Origin: Pontiella sulfatireligans | Lineage (GTDB): Bacteria > Verrucomicrobiota > Kiritimatiellia > Kiritimatiellales > Pontiellaceae | Direction of reading: 5' to 3' | NCBI RefSeq assembly: GCF_900890705.1 | Contig: NZ_CAAHFH010000001.1 | Coordinates: 248,001-312,000, forward strand | Length of the DNA stretch: 64,000 nucleotides | Shown here: in pieces, positions 9,408 through 18,111 of the stretch | Numbering within the stretch: the stretch's first letter is position 1 | Layout: every line of letters starts with the position of its first letter | Position numbers and translations under genes: made by a program | Notes under the pieces: model-generated | Seen by the model: only the letters and a program-made list of their open reading frames with translations | Told to the model about the DNA's origin: nothing | The model's database searches: none

Positions 9408-9429
9408 GTGATGGGAGAAGTAGAAGAAA

Positions 9430-9516
9430 ATGAAAAGAGTACGCATGGCTGTTGTGCGAATTCTTATGATGGCGATGCATTCGGTATGCGCAAAAAACGG
9501 GATGAGCACTGTATGA
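9430..9516 (+). CDS. 28-codon leader-like ORF overlapping the fucosidase start
   Basis: ATG 9430, preceded by GGGAG/AGAAG, encodes 28 residues with a signal-peptide-like composition ([20 protein letters not shown]...). It ends at TGA 9514-9516, overlapping the fucosidase ATG 9513 as ATGA. It may be a translational-coupling leader or the remnant of a deleted secreted protein. No homologue recognised; low confidence that the peptide matters. Confidence 0.35.
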   Translation: MKRVRMAVVRILMMAMHSVCAKNGMSTV

Positions 9517-10988
9517 AAAAAAGTATGTTAATATTCTCTGTGAGTTTGTTTTGTGTTGGAGTTGCGGTATCTCAAGAGCGACCTTTTGATCGGTATAATG
9601 AGAGCTTTGCAACTCTGTGGTTTCATCAGGTTCCTGAATGGTTTCAGGATGCGAAGTTCGGTATTTATACGCACTGGACGCCCACAACAATTGGATGTGA
9701 AAAAACAGGTGCGGGTTGGTATCCTTTTGAAATGTATCAACACGATGGCGTTTATGGCGGAAAGCTTCGGAAAAAGAGTGATCAGCCCCATGACGCCTAC
9801 CTCTATCACACCAAAGCTTACGGCAATCCGAAGGACTTCGGCTGGAAGGATATGATACCTTTATTCAAGCCCACGAAATTCGATGCCAAGGAATGGGTAG
9901 ATCTGTTTGAGCAAGCCGGGGCAAAGTTTGCGGGACCTGTAGCTATACATCACGATGGCTATGCGATGTGGGATAGCGATGTTACCCGATGGAATGCCAA
10001 GGCTTTGGCGGGTTTTGATCCGTCGGCTGAGCTTGTAAAAGAAATCAGAAAGCGGGGGATGAAATATATTGCTTCGTTCCACCATAGCCATACTTGGCGT
10101 TACTTCATTCCCTCCTATGGGTTTGATGGTTCAGATCCCGACTATGTGGATCTCTATTTTGAACCCCATGCCTATGGTGCTCCGCTTTCGCCACTGTTCA
10201 AAAAATGGTGGAGAAGTTTGCTGGATGAGTATTTGGAAAAATATGACCCGGATATGGTGTGGTTCGATATGGGCACTAGGGATATTCCGACGGAATTGAT
10301 GTATCCATTCCTCGCTAGGTACTATAACCATGCTGAAGATGCGAACAAGGAAGTCGCGGTGACCTTCAAAGACTATGCACCGAAACTGCCGGGTGGCATC
10401 GTCGATTATGAAAAGGGCAGAGTGCAGAACAAGCAGAAGGGGGCATGGCTTACGGACGACACGATCAATCCGAGCTGGTTTAACTTCCCTCAGTCGGTAG
10501 ATAAGGATGCCAACGATGTCGTTGACATGCTAATTGACATTGTGAGCAAAAATGGTTGTTTGCTTCTCAATATAGCCCCCGATTCCGAAGGTCGTATTTC
10601 CGGCTATGAAAAGGAAGTGCTTCTTGAAATCGGAGCTTGGTTGAAGACCAACGGTGAAGCCATTTATAACACTCGAACCTGGAGAGTGGCGGAAGAAGGG
10701 CCTACAAAGTTAAAGGGTGATGGAAGCTTCCTGAAGCAGAAAACCGTTTATACGAACAAGGACATTCGGTTTACTCAAAGCAAAGATGGTAAAATCGTCT
10801 ATGTTATCGTGCTTGACCGACCGGGTTCAGAGGTGTTGATTCGGTCAATAACTGAAGCGCCGAAGGATATCCGGCTGTTGGGTTTTGAGGGTAAAATCAG
10901 TTGGGAAATGAGCAATAATGGTTGCCGTATTATGTTTCCTGAACCAGCAATGACTGCGTGCGCTTATGCGTTCAAACTTGCTTACTGA
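9513..10988 (+). CDS. GH29 alpha-L-fucosidase
   Basis: 491 residues; retaining exo-fucosidase family, expected to cleave terminal alpha-L-fucose from the glycan after export. Signal peptide [22 protein letters not shown]29 landmarks: [13 protein letters not shown] near residue 30, H-H-D-G-Y-A-M-W (about 147-154), F-H-H-S-H-T, and the nucleophile in M-V-W-F-D252-M-G. The conserved [11 protein letters not shown] strand and a short C-terminal beta domain follow. ATG 9513 is preferred to the upstream in-frame start at 9408, because residues before it are polar and the signal peptide begins here. Second enzyme of the 7602-16368 run. Confidence 0.92.
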   Translation: MKKSMLIFSVSLFCVGVAVSQERPFDRYNESFATLWFHQVPEWFQDAKFGIYTHWTPTTIGCEKTGAGWYPFEMYQHDGVYGGKLRKKSDQPHDAYLYHTKAYGNPKDFGWKDMIPLFKPTKFDAKEWVDLFEQAGAKFAGPVAIHHDGYAMWDSDVTRWNAKALAGFDPSAELVKEIRKRGMKYIASFHHSHTWRYFIPSYGFDGSDPDYVDLYFEPHAYGAPLSPLFKKWWRSLLDEYLEKYDPDMVWFDMGTRDIPTELMYPFLARYYNHAEDANKEVAVTFKDYAPKLPGGIVDYEKGRVQNKQKGAWLTDDTINPSWFNFPQSVDKDANDVVDMLIDIVSKNGCLLLNIAPDSEGRISGYEKEVLLEIGAWLKTNGEAIYNTRTWRVAEEGPTKLKGDGSFLKQKTVYTNKDIRFTQSKDGKIVYVIVLDRPGSEVLIRSITEAPKDIRLLGFEGKISWEMSNNGCRIMFPEPAMTACAYAFKLAY

Positions 10989-11033
10989 TGTTCGTTCACG
11001 ATTGTAATCCATAAATGATTGAAAAGGTATAGT

Positions 11034-12473
11034 ATGCCAAACAATATTTGCACAAAGGCACTTGTAATCACAATAGCGGTGCTATTTCTGTTCGGTGAGA
11101 GAGTTGCTGTCCATGCAGGAGCCAAACCTATAAGCAGACCTAATATTCTATTTATTTCGATTGATGATTTGAATGATTGGTCTGGCTGTCTTGGGAATCA
11201 CATCGGAGTGAAAACTCCAAACATTGACCGATTGGCGAAAAATGGAATGCTCTTTTCGAATGCACATTGCCAAGCTCCGCTGTGCGGGCCCTCGCGGGCT
11301 TCGGTTTATACCGGCATGTACCCGCACTCAACCGGCATATATAACCAGATTCATGACGAAGAGATTAAGAAGAGCGGGCCGATAGCGGCGAATGCAGTAT
11401 TTCTTCCGGACTATTTCGAAGCGTTTGGTTATAAGACACTGGGAGTCGGGAAACTGTTTCATAAAGGCGACAATGCAGGAGCCTATGATTTGTATGGGGG
11501 GGTCTTCCCGGAAATGGGCTTCGGGCCAAATCCAAAGAAACGCGTAAATTTCGACCCTAAATGGTTCACGGATAAAGCGAATACTTCCACCGATTGGGCG
11601 CCGCTCAATATGGACGATTCGGAAATGTCGGATTATAAAATTGCCGAATGGGCCGTCGATGCGTTGAAGCAGGATCATGAAAAGCCATTCTTAATGGCTG
11701 TCGGATTTATCCGCCCCCATGTTCCATGGCATGTTCCGCAAAAATGGTTTAATATGTTTCCGGTTGAATCCATTGAGCTTCCTCAATACAAAGCCGACGA
11801 TTTGGATGATGTTCCGGAATATTCGAGGAACCTACACGCCATGCCGCAAATGCCTAAAACCGAGTGGTTGATTAAAGAAAAACAGTGGAAACCGATGCTG
11901 CAGGGATACCTGGCCTGCATGGCTTTTATGGATCACCAGCTTGGAAAAGTTTTGGATGCGCTGGAAAACAGTAGCTATGCAGATAATACGGTTGTCGTAC
12001 TGTGGTCGGATCATGGTTACCATTTGGGCGAGAAGAACCGTGTCTGTAAGCACTCCCTCTGGCAACGCTCAACACATGTTCCCCTGATCTTTGCCGGAGC
12101 CGGAATCGTTCGCGGGCAACGGTGCGGTGCGCAGGTCGGTTTGATCGATATGTATCCCACACTGGTGGAACTGTGCGGATTGGAAGCCAATGCAGCGAAC
12201 CAGGGGAACAGCCTTGTTCCTTTGTTGAACAATCCAAGTATAAAATGGAATCATCCGGCATTCACGTCATACGGATACAAAAATATTTCAATCTACCTGG
12301 ATGGTTTCCATTTTATTCATTATGCGGATGGTTCCGCTGAGTTGTACGACACGGATTCGGATCCGAACGAATGGCGTAATTTGGCGGGAAGTAGCGCGTA
12401 CGCATCGCATATCCGAATGTTTAAACAGCGGTTGCCGAAAGAGTCCGCTGTGTTGTCTCCGAGCTGTTGGTAA
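11034..12473 (+). CDS. S1-type sulfatase (iduronate-2-sulfatase-like)
   Basis: 479-residue exported sulfatase. Signal peptide (K-A-L-V-I-T-I-A-V-L-F-L-F). Metal site N-I-L-F-I-S-I-D-D-L-N-D-W, formylglycine motif C84-G-P-S-R (codon 11283) and late W-S-D-H-G-Y-H-L-G-E-K. The D-D-L-N-D-W and A-P-L-C-G-P-S-R spellings, and H-G-Y-H-L-G-E, are those of the iduronate-2-sulfatase-like branch of S1, which fits a 2-O-sulfated uronic acid or a similar position (inference). ATG 11034 is chosen with AAAGG 6-7 bp upstream; a TTG at 11019 is less likely. Lies 45 bp after the fucosidase. Confidence 0.92.
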   Translation: MPNNICTKALVITIAVLFLFGERVAVHAGAKPISRPNILFISIDDLNDWSGCLGNHIGVKTPNIDRLAKNGMLFSNAHCQAPLCGPSRASVYTGMYPHSTGIYNQIHDEEIKKSGPIAANAVFLPDYFEAFGYKTLGVGKLFHKGDNAGAYDLYGGVFPEMGFGPNPKKRVNFDPKWFTDKANTSTDWAPLNMDDSEMSDYKIAEWAVDALKQDHEKPFLMAVGFIRPHVPWHVPQKWFNMFPVESIELPQYKADDLDDVPEYSRNLHAMPQMPKTEWLIKEKQWKPMLQGYLACMAFMDHQLGKVLDALENSSYADNTVVVLWSDHGYHLGEKNRVCKHSLWQRSTHVPLIFAGAGIVRGQRCGAQVGLIDMYPTLVELCGLEANAANQGNSLVPLLNNPSIKWNHPAFTSYGYKNISIYLDGFHFIHYADGSAELYDTDSDPNEWRNLAGSSAYASHIRMFKQRLPKESAVLSPSCW

Positions 12474-12490
12474 TTAGAAAAGGAAAACAG

Positions 12491-14086
12491 ATGTGCCATT
12501 ACTCTATAAAAAACATGTTGGGATTAATATTTCCCCTAATGGGTCTATGTGTTTCAGGCCATGCGGATACACAGAACAGGATGCAGAATCAGGGAGAACT
12601 GTCGTCTATTTTCGAGTCAAAGGTGGATGAGGAATTCCTGAAAGCCAAATTAGAGAGGAAGGCATCTAAGAAGCAGCGACGGAGAGCCGAAAATTTCCCC
12701 AAGATCAAAATCAGGGCCGAAGAAGTATTGAGAAAAAAGCTATTTGCAAAAGAGAAGATGATCAAGCTTCCTGTGCGCGTAAATGGAACGGTTTTGTTTG
12801 AGAGTGTGTCAGGCCCCGCAACGGAACAAGAGTTGTCCACTCTGGCAGATCTTCTCTTGCTTACCGATTGGGCCGAACGATTACCTACGTGGAATGATCA
12901 GGAAACTCCGATGCAGTTTTCATTCGTTTGTCGTAATATCAGTGATTTGAATACCAAACAAAAACTGATCGACCGTTTGCTGGAAATCAGCAGATATTGC
13001 GCCGCGATGCGTTATGACCGATGGGCGGAGCGGGAGGGTATCAACATCCATTCGCTAGAAGGGGTTGTTCCGCGCATGTGGCCGGGATTCCCTGGGGGAG
13101 AGCAGCGGGGAGCTCCATCGCTTTCGCCCGTGGGGCCGATTGCCTATTTTGCAGAATGCGCCTTCATGATTGCCAATACGCCTGCGTTGCATGTTCGGAA
13201 ATCAATGAGCGGTAAAACCTATTTGGAGGAAATGCTTTGGTGCCTTGAGGAGACATTGCAGGTTCAACGTGAATTAGTTTGGGATTTCTACACTGAGGTC
13301 GGACAGAAAAACAGCAACCGGTTTGTTCCCTACACGGATGCTCAGATAGGGTTGAAATATAAGGAGTATTTAACTCGGCGACCGGACCGAGTGGTGTTTC
13401 ATTCAGCAACGGATCTGCCTGCCGGCGAAATGCCCCCGTGGAACAGGGCCATGTTCGTGACTTCGGCGGGCGCGCCTGCGCTGATAGCTCGGAATGAGCT
13501 GATTCGGGGCGGACTGGACAATTGGCTGACTGAAGACATGCTGGAGGAATTTTCACGTATGGAATTGATGATGAAGGCACAGCTGGAATACTTCCGCGCT
13601 AGCGCGCGGGTGGTCGAAGGATCGAACACGCCCGGCACCAACATTCTGAACTGGAACTATTCTGCGCACGATCCGGATCGACTATACAATTCCATGGGGC
13701 ACTGTGGATCGGATTTTTTTCACAATTATGTTGCATGGAACTACGGTTTGTTTCGCGATGAGTTCCTTTCAGCAAGCGATCTTCAGCTTATTGCCAACAT
13801 GGTGAAATATAATCTGTTCGCAGGGATCAGCGAAGATGGAAAACCACTATTTTGCGCATACAATACCGGCAGTACGAAAAGACTGGCCAGCGCTGCACGG
13901 CCAATACTTTATGTGCTCGGTTCCATCGATGATGATGTATGGCGTATGACGTCTGTGAGTTCGTTGTTTGAGCTCCAGAAGGAATCGAATCAGGTTGATT
14001 TAGTCGGCCTGACCGATAGGATTTTCTTTATTCTGTTCACCAAAGATTTGCGGGCAAAGGGTAGGATGTCTGAGTTTTATTTTTAG
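12491..14086 (+). CDS. Unrecognised exported helix-rich protein
   Basis: 531 residues, not assigned to a family. Signal peptide from ATG 12491 (MCHYSIKNMLGLIFPLMGLCVSGHA), preceded by AAAAGGAAAA; an in-frame TTG at 12467 would add eight residues without benefit. Residues about 30-110 are highly charged and helical (K-K-Q-R-R-R). The rest is helix-rich with aromatic and histidine-containing segments such as S-L-E-G-V-V-P-R-M-W-P-G, S-P-V-G-P-I-A-Y-F and M-G-H-C-G-S-D-F-F-H-N-Y. The position between a sulfatase and a beta-helix enzyme, 17 bp after the former, suggests a role on the same glycan. An alpha/alpha-toroid lyase or hydrolase is possible but unproven. Confidence 0.6.
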   Translation: MCHYSIKNMLGLIFPLMGLCVSGHADTQNRMQNQGELSSIFESKVDEEFLKAKLERKASKKQRRRAENFPKIKIRAEEVLRKKLFAKEKMIKLPVRVNGTVLFESVSGPATEQELSTLADLLLLTDWAERLPTWNDQETPMQFSFVCRNISDLNTKQKLIDRLLEISRYCAAMRYDRWAEREGINIHSLEGVVPRMWPGFPGGEQRGAPSLSPVGPIAYFAECAFMIANTPALHVRKSMSGKTYLEEMLWCLEETLQVQRELVWDFYTEVGQKNSNRFVPYTDAQIGLKYKEYLTRRPDRVVFHSATDLPAGEMPPWNRAMFVTSAGAPALIARNELIRGGLDNWLTEDMLEEFSRMELMMKAQLEYFRASARVVEGSNTPGTNILNWNYSAHDPDRLYNSMGHCGSDFFHNYVAWNYGLFRDEFLSASDLQLIANMVKYNLFAGISEDGKPLFCAYNTGSTKRLASAARPILYVLGSIDDDVWRMTSVSSLFELQKESNQVDLVGLTDRIFFILFTKDLRAKGRMSEFYF

Positions 14087-14109
14087 AAATTTAAGAAGAA
14101 GGGCGGATA

Positions 14110-16368
14110 ATGCATCATCGAAAGATACTGTTCTCTGGCATTCTGCGGGTGTTCATGATGATGCATACGGTCGTTTTTGCACTGCAACCGGACAATACCT
14201 TGAGTGTCGTTGCCGATGGTGGCGCAGTCGGGGATGGCATTTCTGATGACACGGATGAAATCAATGCCACGATCTCCAGAGCCTTGTCGCAGGCAAAGGA
14301 TGTCTATTTTCCGGTTGGTGAATACAAGATTTCTGGAGATATCATCGCTAAGAACGGTGTAAGCTTGTACGGGGATTTCAGTGGTGTGTCTCTAATCAAA
14401 GCCGCATCGGGCGTTCAGATGATTGGTGACGATATTAAAGCAAATGTAGTGAAGAATGTGGACATCAAGGATCTGTTTCTCCTGAACGTGCAGGTTTTCT
14501 TTCTAGGTAAAACGGCATCTATAACAAAGGAGAATATTTCGGTCGCGCGTTGTGTCAGCATTGCTACAAATGCCAATTATTATACTACTCGAGCAGGGTA
14601 TCAGATGAATGTCGAGGCGGTGAATAACATCAGTTTTGAAGACAATATCTTGCTGCAGGCGGCCTCGAGCCAGGCCAAGGGCTTGCAGACGGATACCTGT
14701 AACGGTGTTGTCGTTCGGTACACTATCATTGGAATGGATCTTAACAATCTCAGTTGGCTTGATACCGAATGGAAAGGGTATGGAAGTTGGGATAATATTG
14801 AGGTCAAGCTAGGGGAGGTTAAGTTAACCCATGGCTTTGATGATGATATGGGTCGTATTGAACAGGGGCATAAATCGCTATCTGATACGGATGTGTTGGT
14901 CCGGGGTAATATCTATAACGGTAGTCCTGCGGATGATTCGGATTCATCCATTCAGGATCATGCAGCCTATGTTCGCGACTGGACGAATTTCGACTTTGTG
15001 GAAAACTGGGTGCGTGGTTGGCCAAATGGCGCTTCGGGAGGGATCAAGTTTCGCAATGCCAATGGGCCTGGGGCAGTTGCGGCCAACAAGTTGGTAAATA
15101 CGCCGTATATTTCTGCGGGAAATGCCTCATCTACTTTGCCTGAGGCTTATTCGAATATGTTGCTCTACCGAAACTACTTTGTATTGGATGCTGAATATTT
15201 TACAGAGCTAGAAAAACATGGGATTTACTACCAGGAAAATGGAGGTGTTGATGCAGAGGACTTGAATAATGAATATGCAGAAAATATCTATAGTTGTGCA
15301 TCCGGAGAGGTGCCTATAAAGCTGTTTGTTGTCGATGTGAGCGGACATACAATTTATGACTCGAATGTTTATGAAGGAACAGGCATTCCGATCAACATTG
15401 ACTCCCCAAATGGTTTGGTTTCCCCGGAAAGTGGTGCTCCGGATTTATCGCGTACGGATTCTTATCAAAACTATACCATTCCCCACCTAAATATTCCCGA
15501 ATATGGCGAAGATCCTCCGGCTCCTCCGGGGCCCGGTACACTGGAATTCGATGTTGTGGATGACTCCACGGTAAAAAAAGTAGATCCTGATGCAGTCTTC
15601 GGAACATCCGCCGTAATGAATCTGCGAGGCGAGGGAGATAAGGAAATGAATGCCTATCTCAAATTTACAGTTTCAGAGGTGCCCGGCACCATTTCGGAAG
15701 TAAAAGTAAAACTCTATTCACTGCATGCACATACTGTTGAGATTCTTCGGGTGAATGATGTTTCATGGAACGAAACTTCCATGACCTGGAACTCCCGGGC
15801 ATCGATGAATAATTCCATCATGACGCAGCCGGTCGGCGCGAACGAATGGGTTGAACTGGATGTTACGGATGTCGTAACAAGCAACGGAACGTATGCGTTT
15901 GGGCTGAAAACGACTAGCGGAAGCTACCGTAATTTTTCTTCAAAGGAGGGGGCAAATCCTCCGAAACTGCTGGTGACCCATACCGGAGCATCTGCTGACG
16001 GCGATCTTGATGATGACTTGATCCCCGATGTTTGGGAAATGGAGTATTTCGGGAATGCAACCAATGCGGTATCCGGGCTGGATCCGGATGAAGATGGGTT
16101 TGATAATCTGGCTGAATATATTTCCGGCACCATTCCAACCAATGGAAATTCTTGGTTCGTCGTGGAAAATAGGGGGTGTCAGTCCGGCATGATGGTTTCC
16201 TGGCACTCTGTTTCCGGGCGGGTTTACGATGTTGGGTTCAGCTCTTCGATAACAAATACATTTACAAATATTGTTTCCGGAATTCATTATCCTAAAGATA
16301 CGTATATTGATTCTGAACCGCGTGCCGGATCCTCTGGTTTCTACCGGGTCGATGTGCGTATTCCGTAG
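14110..16368 (+). CDS. Secreted right-handed beta-helix protein with CBM-like domain
   Basis: 752 residues, exported. Domain 1 (about 28-430) is a pectate-lyase-3-like beta-helix: it opens with D-G-G-A-V-G-D-G-I-S-D-D-T-D-E-I-N and V-Y-F-P-V-G-E-Y-K-I-S, the usual start of such helices in polysaccharide lyases and glycosidases. Domain 2 (about 475-630) resembles DNRLRE/CBM96-type binding modules (V-S-W-N-E-T-S-M-T-W-N, W-V-E-L-D-V-T-D-V-V). A calcium-type D-P-D-E-D-G-F-D-N-L-A-E-Y repeat and a C-terminal module ending F-Y-R-V-D-V-R-I-P follow; both are shared with the PL8 at 20193 and the two large modular proteins. Probably a lyase or glycosidase; catalytic residues cannot be assigned. Last gene of its run. 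Confidence 0.75.
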   Translation: MHHRKILFSGILRVFMMMHTVVFALQPDNTLSVVADGGAVGDGISDDTDEINATISRALSQAKDVYFPVGEYKISGDIIAKNGVSLYGDFSGVSLIKAASGVQMIGDDIKANVVKNVDIKDLFLLNVQVFFLGKTASITKENISVARCVSIATNANYYTTRAGYQMNVEAVNNISFEDNILLQAASSQAKGLQTDTCNGVVVRYTIIGMDLNNLSWLDTEWKGYGSWDNIEVKLGEVKLTHGFDDDMGRIEQGHKSLSDTDVLVRGNIYNGSPADDSDSSIQDHAAYVRDWTNFDFVENWVRGWPNGASGGIKFRNANGPGAVAANKLVNTPYISAGNASSTLPEAYSNMLLYRNYFVLDAEYFTELEKHGIYYQENGGVDAEDLNNEYAENIYSCASGEVPIKLFVVDVSGHTIYDSNVYEGTGIPINIDSPNGLVSPESGAPDLSRTDSYQNYTIPHLNIPEYGEDPPAPPGPGTLEFDVVDDSTVKKVDPDAVFGTSAVMNLRGEGDKEMNAYLKFTVSEVPGTISEVKVKLYSLHAHTVEILRVNDVSWNETSMTWNSRASMNNSIMTQPVGANEWVELDVTDVVTSNGTYAFGLKTTSGSYRNFSSKEGANPPKLLVTHTGASADGDLDDDLIPDVWEMEYFGNATNAVSGLDPDEDGFDNLAEYISGTIPTNGNSWFVVENRGCQSGMMVSWHSVSGRVYDVGFSSSITNTFTNIVSGIHYPKDTYIDSEPRAGSSGFYRVDVRIP

Positions 16369-16375
16369 CACCGTC

Positions 16376-16441
16376 TACGCATATCGTGGTTGACTATTGC
16401 GCAAAAGAAATGTGCCATTTGCCTCGAACATTGGGTATGTT
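16376..16441 (+). promoter_or_regulatory. Tandem 22-bp-phased operator and promoter (site D)
   Basis: TACGCATA (16376-16383, 6 of 8) and TGCGCAAA (16398-16405) are 22 bp apart. TATGTT at 16436-16441 lies 30 bp downstream. The first half begins 7 bp after the stop of the beta-helix gene. Confidence 0.6.
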
Positions 16442-16531
16442 TTTACACGTTATGAAGTGAATATATTGCCGCTTTTGCGGTGAATGATCTTTAAGTTGGA
16501 TTTTGGCAAGCGCCCAATTAGGAGTCATAGA

Positions 16532-18085
16532 ATGAATCGACGGAACTATCTCTTTACTTCAGGTATGGCGGTCGGGGCAGTATCCCTTCCCGGAAAGGTC
16601 GCCGCCTCAGAAAACAAGGGCCCTAATTTGCTCTTCATTTTTCCCGACCAGATGCGCCGCGAAGCGATGGGGTTCTGGCAAAAGGGAAAATTCAAGGGGG
16701 CTTTGAATACCGTCAGCGACCCGGTAATTACGCCTGCCTTGGATAAGCTTGCGCAGGAAAGTGTCGTATTTACACAGGCGGTCAGCACTTGTCCGGTCTG
16801 CAGTCCGCACCGCGCCATGCTGATGTCGGGGATGTGGCCGTGGCAGAACGGGGTCGTGAACAACTGTCATCAGAACCGTCCGGACTCTCTGAAGCATGAT
16901 ATTGACTGCTTCACCGATGTGTTGGCCCAGTCGGGTTATGACACCTGCTACGTGGGCAAGACGCACTGGGAGCGCAACGACCCGCTATTCGACGAAAACC
17001 AGAACTATGTCGGCACAGCCGAAGCGCCCGGCGGCCATCACTTTAATCCGTACGACACCTACATTCCGCCGGGCCGCGGCCGGCATGGAGTCGACTACTG
17101 GTTCCAGTGCGTAAAAGATGTCCATAAGGATCCGCGCGTCTATTCCAACCGCCCCGAACGGATCGACGGCAAGGCCGATGGTGTGCAGCACCGCCCGGAA
17201 ATCTATTCGCCGAAGCTTGAAGCGGATGTGCTGGTTGACTATTTGAAAAACAATATCGGACAGCGCGATGCCTCAAAGCCCTTTTCCATCATCTGGGCGC
17301 CGAACCCGCCGCATAACCCATATGCTTCCGAGAAGGATTGCGATGAGATCGCCTATCGCGAGTTTTACAAAGACAAGCATTCTGACGAGCTTCTGATTCG
17401 TCCGAATGTCGTGGAATCCGATGCGGAAAATCTCGCCAAGGCAAAGAAAAGCGTGCCGTTCTATTTCGCCAACATCACTGGCGTCGATAAGCAACTGGGA
17501 CGGGTGTTCCAGGCTTTGGAGCAATCTGGCGAGGCCGACAACACCATTGTGGTCTTTACGGCTGACCATGGCGAAATGATGGGCAGCCACAATAAGTTCG
17601 GCAAGCTCGTCATTTATGAAGAAGCGTTCTGTGTGCCGTTCATGATCAAGTATCCGGGCAAGACCAAGGGAACGCTTGAAGATCTGATGATCACCCCGGT
17701 CGATATTATGCCGACTGTTCTCGGTATGCTGGGCTTGAAAAAACGAATTCCTTCAACGGTCGAGGGCAAAAACTTTTCCCGCGAAATCATCTCCGGCGAC
17801 TGGTCGGCGACCGACAAACCGAAATCGGCGCACTTCCTCGGAATTAACAAAGAGGTCAAGGGGCTGCGCACCGACCGCTATTCGTTCCAGATCGATAAGG
17901 AAGGAAAGCAGATTTTGTTTGATAACGAAACCGACCCCTATCAGATGAAAGAGTTACAGCTCGCCGATATTTCTCAGGCGGATGCAGACTTCATTGTTTC
18001 CGAGCTAGGCATGTGGCTGAAACAGTCGAACGATCCATGGTACCGGAAACGAAAACTTTCTGAATTAATTAACTATCCGGCATGA
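16532..18085 (+). CDS. S1-type sulfatase with Tat-like signal
   Basis: 517 residues. The N-terminus M-N-R-R-N-Y-L-F looks like a twin-arginine signal, so folded export is possible. Metal site N-L-L-F-I-F-P-D-Q-M-R-R, formylglycine motif C90-S-P-H-R (codon 16799; His replaces the common Ser), K-T-H-W-E-R, and late F-T-A-D-H-G-E-M-M-G-S-H. ATG 16532 has AGGAG at 16520-16524; upstream codons are not signal-like. The sequence from about 16895 to 17178 and from about 17303 to 17756 is nearly identical at DNA level to the sulfatase at 33636, while the flanks are diverged. First gene of a sulfatase, DUF1961, PL8 unit driven from site D. Confidence 0.93.
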   Translation: MNRRNYLFTSGMAVGAVSLPGKVAASENKGPNLLFIFPDQMRREAMGFWQKGKFKGALNTVSDPVITPALDKLAQESVVFTQAVSTCPVCSPHRAMLMSGMWPWQNGVVNNCHQNRPDSLKHDIDCFTDVLAQSGYDTCYVGKTHWERNDPLFDENQNYVGTAEAPGGHHFNPYDTYIPPGRGRHGVDYWFQCVKDVHKDPRVYSNRPERIDGKADGVQHRPEIYSPKLEADVLVDYLKNNIGQRDASKPFSIIWAPNPPHNPYASEKDCDEIAYREFYKDKHSDELLIRPNVVESDAENLAKAKKSVPFYFANITGVDKQLGRVFQALEQSGEADNTIVVFTADHGEMMGSHNKFGKLVIYEEAFCVPFMIKYPGKTKGTLEDLMITPVDIMPTVLGMLGLKKRIPSTVEGKNFSREIISGDWSATDKPKSAHFLGINKEVKGLRTDRYSFQIDKEGKQILFDNETDPYQMKELQLADISQADADFIVSELGMWLKQSNDPWYRKRKLSELINYPA

Positions 18086-18111
18086 CCGGCTTGAAGAAGG
18101 ACGCTTGAACT

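Noticed and set aside
9487..9494. TGCGCAAA before the fucosidase at 9513
   Set aside because: It lies inside the 28-codon leader ORF, with no partner 22 bp away and no -10 at the usual distance; probably chance.
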